Part shown: in pieces, positions 52,146-60,568 of the stretch | How the letters are laid out: the number at the start of each line of letters is the position of its first letter | Position numbering within the stretch: the stretch's first letter is position 1 | Assembly (NCBI RefSeq): GCF_029953635.1 | Contig: NZ_CP124543.1 | Location: forward strand, 1,343,455-1,407,454 | Length of the DNA stretch: 64,000 nucleotides | Direction: 5' to 3' | From: Halotia branconii CENA392 | Lineage (GTDB): Bacteria; Cyanobacteriota; Cyanobacteriia; Cyanobacteriales; Nostocaceae | Notes under the pieces: generated by a model | The model's database searches: none | What the model was told of the DNA's origin: nothing | Seen by the model: only the letters and a program-made list of their open reading frames with translations | Program-made: the position numbers and the translations under genes

Positions 52146-52300
52146 TAGGATATGGGGCATGGGGAACAACAGGAATTGGAGGTGCGGGGTGCAAGGGGGA
52201 TAAAGATAAAATTAGCTCTTTCTCCTTTTCCCCCTGCTCCCTGCTCCCTGCCCCCTTTCCTCTTCCCCCGCCTCCCCTGCCTGCCCTTTAAATATTAAAG
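52146..52300. repeat. G-/C-rich repeat between ctaD and ctaE
   Basis: GGGGCATGGGGAACA, GGTGCGGGGTGCAAGGGGG, the hinge AAAATTAGCTCTTTCTCCTT (shared with 63381-63405), then CCCCCTGCTCCCTGCTCCCT. It is a long potential hairpin inside the oxidase cluster. Confidence 0.75.
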
Positions 52301-52304
52301 ATTC

Positions 52305-52928
52305 ATGCAAAGTCAAACAATTGATCCAGCTCAAACTGAACTGAATCATCACCATGCAGCAGAAACTGCTGGTCATCACGAAGAACATCCAGACCATCGT
52401 TTGTTTGGGTTAGTTGTCTTCTTGATTGCTGAAGGGATGATTTTTATCGGGTTGTTCGGAGCTTATTTAGCTTTCCGTGCTACCTTGCCTGCATGGCCTC
52501 CAGCAGGTACACCAGAGTTAGAATTATTGCTACCCGGAGTCAATACTATCAATCTAATTGCTAGTAGTTTTGTCATGCACAATGCCGACACTGCTATTAA
52601 AAAGAATGATGCGCGGGGTATGCGTACTTGGTTAGCAATTACGGCGGCGATGGGTGCTATTTTCTTGGTAGGTCAGGTGTATGAATATACCCATTTAGAA
52701 TTTGGTCTGACTACCAATTTATTTGCTAGTGCATTTTACGTTTTGACTGGCTTCCACGGACTGCACGTTACTATCGGCGTTGTCGCAATTGTTGCTGTGC
52801 TGTGGCGATCGCGCGTTCCCGGTCATTACAGTAATGAAAAGCACTTCGGTATCGAAGCTGCTGAGATTTACTGGCACTTTGTTGATGTGATTTGGATTAT
52901 TCTGTTCGGATTACTATATCTACTTTGA
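52305..52928 (+). CDS. ctaE: Cytochrome c oxidase subunit III
   Basis: The 207-residue protein has five membrane helices and the conserved LTGFHGLHVTIGVVAI and AAEIYWHFVDVIWIILFGLL. It has a His-rich N-terminus (NHHHAAETAGHHEEHPDHR). It completes the ctaCDE oxidase; a strong terminator follows. Confidence 0.97.
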   Translation: MQSQTIDPAQTELNHHHAAETAGHHEEHPDHRLFGLVVFLIAEGMIFIGLFGAYLAFRATLPAWPPAGTPELELLLPGVNTINLIASSFVMHNADTAIKKNDARGMRTWLAITAAMGAIFLVGQVYEYTHLEFGLTTNLFASAFYVLTGFHGLHVTIGVVAIVAVLWRSRVPGHYSNEKHFGIEAAEIYWHFVDVIWIILFGLLYLL

Positions 52929-52973
52929 GTATTAATTACTTAGTTATTCATTCCACGCGAATAACTAAATTAG

Positions 52974-52994
52974 CCCCCTTTTGGGGGTTTTTTT
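52974..52994 (+). terminator. Rho-independent terminator of ctaCDE
   Basis: CCCCC-TTTT-GGGGG followed by TTTTTTT, 45 bp after the ctaE stop. Confidence 0.93.
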
Positions 52995-53182
52995 AATCGC
53001 TAATTTATCGGAAGAGGCAGGGGGCAGGTGGTAAAAATTTGAACTTATACCAATTCTTCATGAAGATGCACTAAATTTTTAATTACGAACCGCCAAGAAC
53101 GCCAAGAGCGCCAAGAAAGAAAAGTATATGATTAAGTGCAAATTTATAGAGAATTGGTATTAGTGATCAATGTTCTGTATTA

Positions 53183-54355
53183 CTAATTTTCTTGATCCGA
53201 AGTATCCTTAGTTAATCGTTCTTGATTATTTATTGGAGTTTCTGCTGTCCAATTCTCATCTAATGGTGGAGATTCAGGTACAACTACTAACTCAGTTTCG
53301 TTTGGATGATGACTTCCCCACTGATCTAAAACGTCGTGAATCAGCACTTCTTGCAGCCAAATTTTAGCGACAACGGTTAGAGGTAGGGCGAGAAATAATC
53401 CCAGAAAACCAAAGAAGGTAACGAAAAATAGTTGAGAAATTAATGTCACGGCTGGCAATAATGAGACTTGATGCGCCATGACAATGGGCGTAATGAAATT
53501 GCTTTCAGCTTGCTGAATAATAAAATATAAAATCAAAACAGCCAGACATTTCCAGGGAGCATCTAATAAAGCGATCGCCATTGCTGGAACTACACTTAAT
53601 GTTGGCCCCAAATTGGGAATTAAGTTTAAAAATCCTGCCAAAACTCCTAAAGCTAGTGCCGCCTTGACACTCAAAATAGATAAGCCAGTCACACTCATCA
53701 GCCCAACGACACACATGGCAATGAAAGCACCTGTAATCCATCCCCCCAAAGAAACTTCACATTGATCCAAAATCCCATCTACCCGCCGCCGATAAAACGA
53801 GGGAAACATCCGTACAAATACTTTGCGGTAAGCTAAGGGATTAGCTAATAACATACCTGTCAAAACCAGCACCAGCAAAGTTTTAAGTACAACTTCTAAA
53901 GAGGTAGATACAAAAGCGAAAGAACTTCCTAATACCCGATTTATTAAAGGCTGTGCTTGTTGAATCAGGCTGTTGATATCAGGTATATAAGGAATCATCT
54001 GGGGAGGAACTAAAGTTTTGAGGTGAAGTAGCCAACTATTGAAGCGTTGTATACCTTGGGGAACTCGATAAGTTAATTCCTGAAACTGCTGCACAAAAGA
54101 CGGCACAATCAGCCAGAAAAAACCCACAACACCTGCAAAAAAGATCGCTACTGCTAGTAAAACGCCAAATCCCCGCTTCATTCCTGAACGTTGAAAGCGT
54201 TGTGCTAAACGATTTAAGGTAGTAGCCAATACAATTGCGGCAAACATCAATAAAAGTACTCCTTTGATTTGCCACAAAATATATAAAGACAAAAGTAAAG
54301 CGATTAAGCCGATCCATTGACCGAGTTTCACAGGCTGGCTCCGAGTAGTTGGCAA
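53183..54355 (-). CDS. AI-2E family transporter (permease), first copy
   Basis: The 390-residue protein has about eight membrane segments and the family pattern: N-terminal helix pair, a central amphipathic region (IQRFNSWLLHLKTLVPPQMI), LLVLVLTGMLLANPLAYRK, then the C-terminal core FLNLIPNLGPTLSVVPAMAI and IIQQAESNFITPIVMAHQVS. Start TTG 54355; no earlier ATG fits. The family includes TqsA/AI-2 exporters and Na+/H+ antiporter-like proteins; substrate unknown. A second copy lies at 56862. Confidence 0.88.
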   Translation of the reverse strand: MPTTRSQPVKLGQWIGLIALLLSLYILWQIKGVLLLMFAAIVLATTLNRLAQRFQRSGMKRGFGVLLAVAIFFAGVVGFFWLIVPSFVQQFQELTYRVPQGIQRFNSWLLHLKTLVPPQMIPYIPDINSLIQQAQPLINRVLGSSFAFVSTSLEVVLKTLLVLVLTGMLLANPLAYRKVFVRMFPSFYRRRVDGILDQCEVSLGGWITGAFIAMCVVGLMSVTGLSILSVKAALALGVLAGFLNLIPNLGPTLSVVPAMAIALLDAPWKCLAVLILYFIIQQAESNFITPIVMAHQVSLLPAVTLISQLFFVTFFGFLGLFLALPLTVVAKIWLQEVLIHDVLDQWGSHHPNETELVVVPESPPLDENWTAETPINNQERLTKDTSDQEN

Positions 54356-54452
54356 GATGCAATTTCTGTTTAATGTAGCTAGGTTAGCTGATTTTACTCA
54401 AAAGATTGCTGGTATTGGCAAAATTAAAATAGTGCTGATTTATATATAAAAC

Positions 54453-54971
54453 GTGAGTGCAGAAAGTTTAGAAAAAGCTACAGCTAGATACCAAACTGGA
54501 AGACTTGCCTTTGAAAGTGGGCAATACAGAGAAGCTGTGGAAAATTTAGAAAAAGCAAGCGCCCTGTTGGCTCGTAATTCTCGCCTTGGGGGTGAAGTAG
54601 AACTTTGGCTGGTGACAGCTTATGAAGCAGCTGGGCGCACAGAAGAGGCGATCGCTCTTTGCCAACAACTTAAACGCCATCCCTTCGCAGAAACTAATAA
54701 ACAGGCAAAGCGGTTGCTCTATATTTTACAAGCGCCAAAGCTGCAAAGACCAAGCGAATGGATGACCGAAATTCCAGATTTAGGTACACTGCCTGACAAT
54801 GAATCTAAAGTTCGCGTCACTGTTAACCCTCGGAAATCTTCTGGTCAAAAAACGGCTGAACCAGAATTTGTTGACTTAAGTCAGGTCAATACCAGAGATA
54901 ATCGCTTTATCTGGGTAGCGCTAATTGCCATTGGTTTTACAATTTCGTACTTGATTTGGTCAAGTTTTTGA
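54453..54971 (+). CDS. TPR-like protein with C-terminal membrane anchor
   Basis: The 172-residue protein starts at GTG 54453. Two TPR-like helical pairs (RYQTGRLAFESGQYREAVEN and LWLVTAYEAAGRTEEAIALC) are followed by a linker and a C-terminal membrane helix (about 149-170: FIWVALIAIGFTISYLIWSS). The orientation places the TPR part probably in the cytoplasm as a scaffold. It may be cotranscribed with the DUF3153 gene 54 bp downstream. Confidence 0.78.
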   Translation: MSAESLEKATARYQTGRLAFESGQYREAVENLEKASALLARNSRLGGEVELWLVTAYEAAGRTEEAIALCQQLKRHPFAETNKQAKRLLYILQAPKLQRPSEWMTEIPDLGTLPDNESKVRVTVNPRKSSGQKTAEPEFVDLSQVNTRDNRFIWVALIAIGFTISYLIWSSF

Positions 54972-55025
54972 AGTAAATCCTTACATACTTCATAAGTTAG
55001 TTGACTTTTTGGGAGATATACAGTA

Positions 55026-55940
55026 ATGAATGCTTTTTATTTCGACAAGATTTTAACGTGGTTAATCAGACCATTGAGTTTTGTAATGGAAAAAATGGTA
55101 TTGATCACATCACCGACTAATCGAAATTCGCTCTCCCAAATGCCGCTAAAAAAGAGAAAAGCCAAAATCCCCAAATCTATTTTGTGGCTGGTACTATTAA
55201 CATCGCTGTTTCTGTCTGGTTGTGTTCAATATGATGTAGGCGTGAACTTTGACAACTCAAATAGCGGTGAAATGGTGCAGCATATTAAGTTGGGAGAACG
55301 GCTCACCAGTTTTAGCGGCGATTATGTATATGCTTGGTTAAACAGTATAGAAAGCCGCGCCCGCGACTTAGAAGGTAAAGTGCGGCGAGTTTCTAAAGAA
55401 GATTTGATTGTGACAATTCCCTTTACTAATGGTCAAGAGTTACAAACAAAGTTCAACAAATTTTTTAACTCTCGTGTCAATCAAGAAACTGAACCTGTAC
55501 CAAGTGAAACTGATTCAGAATTACCAAGAATAGAATCTAACTTACTTTTAGAGCAGCAAAACTTTTTACTTTTAGTGAAGAACCGATTGATTTATGATTT
55601 AGACTTGCGATCGCTTTCAATAATTGCCAGCAAAGGTAACGTTTTATCTGATACTGGTTCTATTCTCGATTTGGATTTTAGCTTGAAGACTCCTTGGGGA
55701 GCTAAGAACATACCCATAGCTGAAAATGCGATTGAGCCAGAAAAAAGAGGCAAGCGGCTAGTCTGGCAGTTAAGAACTGGTGAACTCAACCACATAGAAG
55801 TAGTTTTCTGGCTTCCTAGCCCTCTTGGTATTGGTAGTTTATTGATTCTGCTGTTTGTTTGGGGAGGCTTTTATCTCAGATATACTTTCATGCCAGACCC
55901 CAGGATTCAGTTTGCTCCCAAAGTAGCAGTTACAGAGTAG
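55026..55940 (+). CDS. DUF3153 lipoprotein
   Basis: The 304-residue protein has a lipobox (SLFLSGCVQYDVGVNF; Cys near 66). The best start may be ATG 55140 (MPLKKRKAKIPKSILWLVLL), which gives a normal lipoprotein signal; ATG 55026 adds 38 residues. DUF3153 domain (GEMVQHIKLGERLTSFSGDY, VYAWLNSIESRARDLEGKVR), and a second membrane helix near the C-terminus (PLGIGSLLILLFVWGGFYLR). Function unknown. Confidence 0.82.
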   Translation: MNAFYFDKILTWLIRPLSFVMEKMVLITSPTNRNSLSQMPLKKRKAKIPKSILWLVLLTSLFLSGCVQYDVGVNFDNSNSGEMVQHIKLGERLTSFSGDYVYAWLNSIESRARDLEGKVRRVSKEDLIVTIPFTNGQELQTKFNKFFNSRVNQETEPVPSETDSELPRIESNLLLEQQNFLLLVKNRLIYDLDLRSLSIIASKGNVLSDTGSILDLDFSLKTPWGAKNIPIAENAIEPEKRGKRLVWQLRTGELNHIEVVFWLPSPLGIGSLLILLFVWGGFYLRYTFMPDPRIQFAPKVAVTE

Positions 55941-56100
55941 AAGAAGCAGGGGAGGCAGGGGAGGCAGGGGAGCAGGGAGCAGGGAGACAAGGAGAAAGAA
56001 AGATTATGAATAAATTCAAGAGATTCTTCATTCCCCTCTGCACCCTGCACCCTGCCCCAATTCCTCCTTCCCATGCCCAATGCCCCATGCCCCATGCCCT
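55940..56100. repeat. G-/C-rich repeat, sister of 40731-40810
   Basis: GGGGAGGCAGGGGAGGCAGG then the block at 55973-56052, nearly identical to 40731-40810, including AAGGAG and ATG (56006). Tail of CCCATGCCCAATGCCCCATG units. It lies between convergent genes. Confidence 0.85.
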
Positions 56101-56751
56101 TCAAGGTGACAACCGTTCGATTTTCCAACTACCATCTTTTAAGTGAGTATAAAGCAAGCGATCGTGTAACCGACTAGAACGTCCTTGCCAAAACTCGATT
56201 TCTGATGGAATTACTCGCAAGCCTCCCCAGTGAGGTGGGCGGGGAATCTCCTGATTTTCATATTTGCTCTGAAATTCTTGCATCCGTTGCTCTAGAAATT
56301 CTCGGCTAGCAATTACTTCACTTTGATTAGATACCCACGCACCCAAGCGACTTTTGACAGGACGGATTTCAAAATACTTATCTGATTCTGTTTCCGAAAC
56401 TTTTTCTACATGTCCAGAAATCCTGACTTGACGTTCTAGTTCTGCCCACCAAAATACTAAAGATGCTTGGGGATTTTCTGCTAGTTCTTGTCCTTTGCGA
56501 CTATTGTAGTTAGAGAAAAACACAAAACCCCGTTGATCAAAATCTTTGAGTAACACCATTCTTGCCGAAGGCTTACCATCTGGTGTAGCAGTGGCAAGAG
56601 TCATCGCGTTGGGTTCAATAAGTTGGGCAGATAATGTCTGCTCAAACCATTTTTGAAATTGGATAAATGGATTGGGATCAATTTCAGTTTCACTCAAACC
56701 TTCTAAGGTGTAATCTTTTCGGAGATCGGCTATAGTTTTTTCCATCGTCAT
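56101..56751 (-). CDS. pdxH: Pyridoxamine 5'-phosphate oxidase
   Basis: The 216-residue FMN enzyme oxidises pyridoxine/pyridoxamine phosphate to PLP. Seen: [100 protein letters not shown] and the C-terminal SWKIERLSP. All conserved segments are present. Start ATG 56751, or ATG 56745 two codons later. Confidence 0.96.
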   Translation of the reverse strand: MTMEKTIADLRKDYTLEGLSETEIDPNPFIQFQKWFEQTLSAQLIEPNAMTLATATPDGKPSARMVLLKDFDQRGFVFFSNYNSRKGQELAENPQASLVFWWAELERQVRISGHVEKVSETESDKYFEIRPVKSRLGAWVSNQSEVIASREFLEQRMQEFQSKYENQEIPRPPHWGGLRVIPSEIEFWQGRSSRLHDRLLYTHLKDGSWKIERLSP

Positions 56752-56861
56752 TTGTTTTTTTAATCAGATACGCTTATATACGTTTTTAATAAAAATATCT
56801 ATGATGATGATTAACACGAGTAACACTTGTAGAAATTTTATCTAGGAGGCTTGAAAATCGA

Positions 56862-57968
56862 TTGCCTCAGATGCGCCGTTTGGCCTCCCTTCAACGTTTA
56901 TTGATTTATGGTCTGAGCGGCCCGATTATTGCTCTTAACGTCTGGCTGCTGTCGGTGCTTTTTCGATATTTCCAGCATCCTATTACTATTTTGAGTGTTG
57001 CAGCGATTCTGGCTTTTTTACTAAATTATCCAGTTAAGTTCTTTGAACGCGCTCGAATCACTCGCACCCAAGCAGTTATTATCGTTTTGCTGATCACTTT
57101 GACTTTGTTGTTGATTCTGGGCATTACCTTAGTACCAATGGTAATTGACCAAACAATTCAACTTCTCAATAAAATTCCTGATTGGTTGAGTATCAGTCAA
57201 GCAAACCTAGAAAGATTTGAGGTATTTGCCAAGCAGCGACGCTTACCTGTTGATTTGAAAGTTGTGAGCAATCAAATCAATGCCAATATTCAAAATCTGG
57301 TGCAACAAATAGCTTCTGGGGCTGTGGGATTTGCCGGAACGTTGCTTTCAGGATTACTTAATGTGGTGCTAGTGGTTGTACTGGCATTTTACATGCTTTT
57401 ATATGGCGATCGCGTCTGGTCTGGTCTGGTCAATCTCTTACCATCCCATATTGGAGTTCCTTTGACTGTATCCTTGCAGCTCAACTTCCAGAACTTTTTT
57501 CTGAGTCAGTTACTGCTAGGATTATTCATGATTGTAACGCTCACCCCAATTTTCTTATCTTTAAAAGTGCCCTTTGCCTTATTGTTTGCTATACTCATTG
57601 GACTCTCAGAACTAATTCCCTTTATTGGGGCAACTTTGGGCATTGGTTTAGTAACAATTTTAGTATTGCTGCAAAATTGGTGGTTGGCAGTTCCAGTGGC
57701 GATAGCGGCTATTCTCATGCAACAAATTAAAGATAATTTGTTAGCTCCCAAATTATTCGGCGATTTTATTGGACTTAACCCCATTTGGATTTTTGTAGCG
57801 ATTTTGATGGGATTTGAGATTGCTGGATTTCTGGGTACACTTGTTGCTGTGCCGATTGCTGGTACTATCAAAGGCACTTTCGATGCTATTAAAAATGGTC
57901 AGACAGGTGACTTTGTATCAGTAGTCACGGTGGCTCAAGATCCACCCTCAGATTATGACAGCAATTAA
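56862..57968 (+). CDS. AI-2E family transporter, second copy
   Basis: The 368-residue protein starts at TTG 56862, with AGGAGG 12 nt upstream, or ATG 56871. Eight or so membrane segments, VLVVVLAFYMLLYGDRVWSG, then ALLFAILIGLSELIPFIGAT and MQQIKDNLLAPKLFGDFIGL, the family core. It is paralogous to 53183-54355. Substrate unknown. Confidence 0.88.
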   Translation: MPQMRRLASLQRLLIYGLSGPIIALNVWLLSVLFRYFQHPITILSVAAILAFLLNYPVKFFERARITRTQAVIIVLLITLTLLLILGITLVPMVIDQTIQLLNKIPDWLSISQANLERFEVFAKQRRLPVDLKVVSNQINANIQNLVQQIASGAVGFAGTLLSGLLNVVLVVVLAFYMLLYGDRVWSGLVNLLPSHIGVPLTVSLQLNFQNFFLSQLLLGLFMIVTLTPIFLSLKVPFALLFAILIGLSELIPFIGATLGIGLVTILVLLQNWWLAVPVAIAAILMQQIKDNLLAPKLFGDFIGLNPIWIFVAILMGFEIAGFLGTLVAVPIAGTIKGTFDAIKNGQTGDFVSVVTVAQDPPSDYDSN

Positions 57969-57975
57969 AGAAACA

Positions 57976-58085
57976 AAGAGTAGTCAGTTGTCAGTGGTCA
58001 GTGGTCAGCGATGTACTGAGTTTCGACTACTTCGACTTCGCTCAGTACAAGTGCGCTCAACTACCGTGCAGTCGAAGTGTTGTTT
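57976..58085. repeat. Left-end TCAGTGG repeat and CTTCGACTTCGCTCAG repeats
   Basis: AGTAGTCAGTTGTCAGTGGT then CAGTGGTCAGCG, followed by ACTGAGTTTCGACTACTTCG, ACTTCGCTCAGTACAAGTGC and GCTCAACTACCGTGCAGTCG. It combines two repeat families. Confidence 0.65.
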
Positions 58086-58244
58086 TTAATTAAGGATTTA
58101 TACTTAAAATTTTGTATAAAAATATGATGTTATACTAACATTTTGGATTCACGACTAGGGCATTGATGGTTTTGCAGATTTTACATCTGTAATTTTAATT
58201 TACCCGGTATCTCCAATTCAAATCTGGCAAAATCGCAAATCAGG

Positions 58245-59042
58245 ATGGATGCTTCCGAGCTATTAGAAACAATAACACTCCTCATTGACCAAGCAGAGCG
58301 AGGGGAAATAGATCCTTGGGATGTCCAAGTAATTGAAGTAATTGACCGTTATTTAGAACTAATGGCCCCAGAGGCCACGACTAGAGGCTATGAAGCTGAT
58401 TTATCTCAATCTGGACAGGCTTTTTTATCAGCATCCATGCTAGTGCTATTCAAGGCTAACACCTTGATGCAATTATCAACAGTAGAAAGTTTAGAAGATG
58501 TAGCAGATGATGCACTGCTAGAAAGTGAAGACGGAGCATTATATCAAGCCCAGCGTTTACAGTTAGAACGGCACTTGCGTCGCCGCCCATCTGCAATGCC
58601 ACCACCCAAACGCCGCGTCACCCTGCAAGAGTTAGTCAAACAGTTGCAGATTATGGCGAATCAGCTGAAACTTGCACAAAAAGCCAGCAAGCCTGTTCGC
58701 TCCAAACGTCAGCCTAGTGTCCAAAGTATGCGGCAGGCGCTAGAATTAGCTCATCAGGAAAATCTGACGGAAGTAGCTAAAGAGTTAGAGCAAGTGCTGC
58801 ATATCTCGGCAAGAGAACTACTTCTAGAACAGAATTGTTTAAATTTAGAACAACTTGTACATTTGTGGACTCAGACAAAGGAACCACAGCACAATGAATC
58901 CGCCCATGCCTCAGAACACAGCCACTTAGTTAGTGTATTTTGGGCGCTACTACTGCTTTCGGCTCAATCTAAGGTAGAGCTATTTCAAGAAGAATTTTAC
59001 CAAGAAATAAAAATTCGTTTACTCACAGATTCAACTCTTTAG
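58245..59042 (+). CDS. scpA: Segregation and condensation protein A
   Basis: The 265-residue kleisin has the N-terminal helical domain (LLETITLLIDQAERGEIDPW, DVQVIEVIDRYLEL), the middle LSASMLVLFKANTLMQL and a C-terminal winged-helix region (HLVSVFWALLLLSAQSKVEL, FQEEFYQEI). ScpA closes the SMC ring with ScpB in chromosome condensation. The cyanobacterial form has a Lys/Arg-rich middle linker. scpB and smc are not in the window. Confidence 0.92.
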   Translation: MDASELLETITLLIDQAERGEIDPWDVQVIEVIDRYLELMAPEATTRGYEADLSQSGQAFLSASMLVLFKANTLMQLSTVESLEDVADDALLESEDGALYQAQRLQLERHLRRRPSAMPPPKRRVTLQELVKQLQIMANQLKLAQKASKPVRSKRQPSVQSMRQALELAHQENLTEVAKELEQVLHISARELLLEQNCLNLEQLVHLWTQTKEPQHNESAHASEHSHLVSVFWALLLLSAQSKVELFQEEFYQEIKIRLLTDSTL

Positions 59043-59296
59043 AGTAACCCCAGAACTGAGCCAGTCTAAACTATGACTATGGACAGCTTACAGGCGATCG
59101 CTTTAGCAAAATCTCAAATCAGAGTAAATTGAAAATATGACTAATTGTTAATGATTTGGCCATGCTATTAGTTGCAACAACTAGCAAATTCCTGTTATCC
59201 CTGTTGTTAAGGGTTACTTAGAGCATAAATAAAAACTGATGATTAAGTATCCACTCATTAAAAGTAAACTGGCTTGTGGTTGAGGAATAAAATTTT

Positions 59297-60466
59297 ATGA
59301 AAGCGATGATTCTCGCAGCGGGTAAGGGTACACGCGTTCGTCCAATTACCTATACAATTCCCAAACCAATGATTCCCATCCTGCAAAAACCAGTGATGGA
59401 ATTTCTCCTAGAACTTTTACGCCAACATGGATTTGACCAAATTATGGTCAACGTTAGTCATTTGGCTGAGGAAATAGAAAACTATTTCCGTGATGGTCAG
59501 CGGTTTGGTGTGCAGATTGCCTATTCTTTTGAAGGAAAAATTGATGACGACGGTAAACTAGTCGGGGAAGCAATCGGCTCTGCTGGAGGTATGCGCCGTA
59601 TTCAAGACTTCTCACCATTTTTTGACGATACCTTTGTGGTATTGTGCGGTGATGCTTTGATTGACCTGGATTTATCCGCCGCAGTTAAATGGCACAAATC
59701 CAAAGGCTCAATTGCCACTATCATTACAAAATCTGTTCCCAAAGAAGAAGTTTCTAGCTATGGTGTAGTTGTTACTGATGAAGATAGTCGCATCAAAGCT
59801 TTCCAAGAAAAACCCTCAACAGAAGAAGCACTAAGTACCAACATCAACACAGGTATTTACATTTTTGAGCCAGAGGTATTTAAATATATACCTTCTGGAG
59901 TGGAATATGACATTGGTGGCCAGCTATTTCCCAAACTTGTAGAAATTGGTGCTCCCTTCCACGCTATTGCAATGGATTTTGAGTGGGTGGATATTGGTAA
60001 AGTACCAGACTATTGGCGAGCGATTCGTGGCGTGCTACTGGGTGAAATCAAAAACGTACAAATTCCAGGTCATGAAGTCGCCCCTGGGATTTACACTGGC
60101 TTAAATGTAGCCGTGAATTGGGACAAAGTAGATATCACAGGCCCAGTTTATATCGGTGGCATGACCAGGATTGAGGACGGAGCAAAAATCGTCGGCCCGG
60201 CGATGATTGGCCCTAATTGCTGGATATGCAGTGGCGCAACGGTAGATAATAGTGTGATTTTTGAATGGTCACGTTTAGGACCAGGAATACGGTTAGTTGA
60301 CAAACTAGTATTTGGACGTTACTGCGTAGATAAAACTGGTTCAGCAATAGATGTCCAAGCTGCTGCTTTAGACTGGCTAATTACCGATGCTCGTCAGACA
60401 CCACCAGACGATACGCCTCTTGAGCGACAAGCGATTGAGGAATTATTGGGAACAAACGCCATTTAG
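59297..60466 (+). CDS. NDP-sugar nucleotidyltransferase (mannose-1-phosphate guanylyltransferase-like)
   Basis: The 389-residue protein has the nucleotidyltransferase signature MKAMILAAGKGTRVRPITYT plus PKPMIPI (about 1-30), CGDALIDLDL (metal site), and a C-terminal left-handed beta-helix with hexapeptide repeats (GPVYIGGMTRIEDGAKIVGP, AMIGPNCWICSGATVDNSVI). It is GMP/GDP-mannose pyrophosphorylase or a glucose-1-phosphate transferase type; the nucleotide is not certain. Probably feeds polysaccharide or glycolipid synthesis. Confidence 0.88.
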   Translation: MKAMILAAGKGTRVRPITYTIPKPMIPILQKPVMEFLLELLRQHGFDQIMVNVSHLAEEIENYFRDGQRFGVQIAYSFEGKIDDDGKLVGEAIGSAGGMRRIQDFSPFFDDTFVVLCGDALIDLDLSAAVKWHKSKGSIATIITKSVPKEEVSSYGVVVTDEDSRIKAFQEKPSTEEALSTNINTGIYIFEPEVFKYIPSGVEYDIGGQLFPKLVEIGAPFHAIAMDFEWVDIGKVPDYWRAIRGVLLGEIKNVQIPGHEVAPGIYTGLNVAVNWDKVDITGPVYIGGMTRIEDGAKIVGPAMIGPNCWICSGATVDNSVIFEWSRLGPGIRLVDKLVFGRYCVDKTGSAIDVQAAALDWLITDARQTPPDDTPLERQAIEELLGTNAI

Positions 60467-60469
60467 GGA

Positions 60470-60568
60470 ATAGGGCATGGGGCATAGGGGATGGAAATAA
60501 ATAGGACAGGTCTAATGGAGAATGTGAATAACACTCAATGCCCAATGCCCAATGCCCAATGCCCAATC
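60470..60568. repeat. CCCAATG-type heptamer repeats
   Basis: GGGCATGGGGCATAGGGGAT at 60473 and CAATGCCCAATGCCCAATGC at 60537-60562: an imperfect palindromic pair of 7-nt repeats between convergent genes. Confidence 0.8.

Noticed and set aside
55859..56146. ORFs over the 56-kb repeat (95 aa +, 73 aa -)
   Set aside because: Repeat-derived. The + strand one carries the portable AAGGAG-ATG but no downstream domain.
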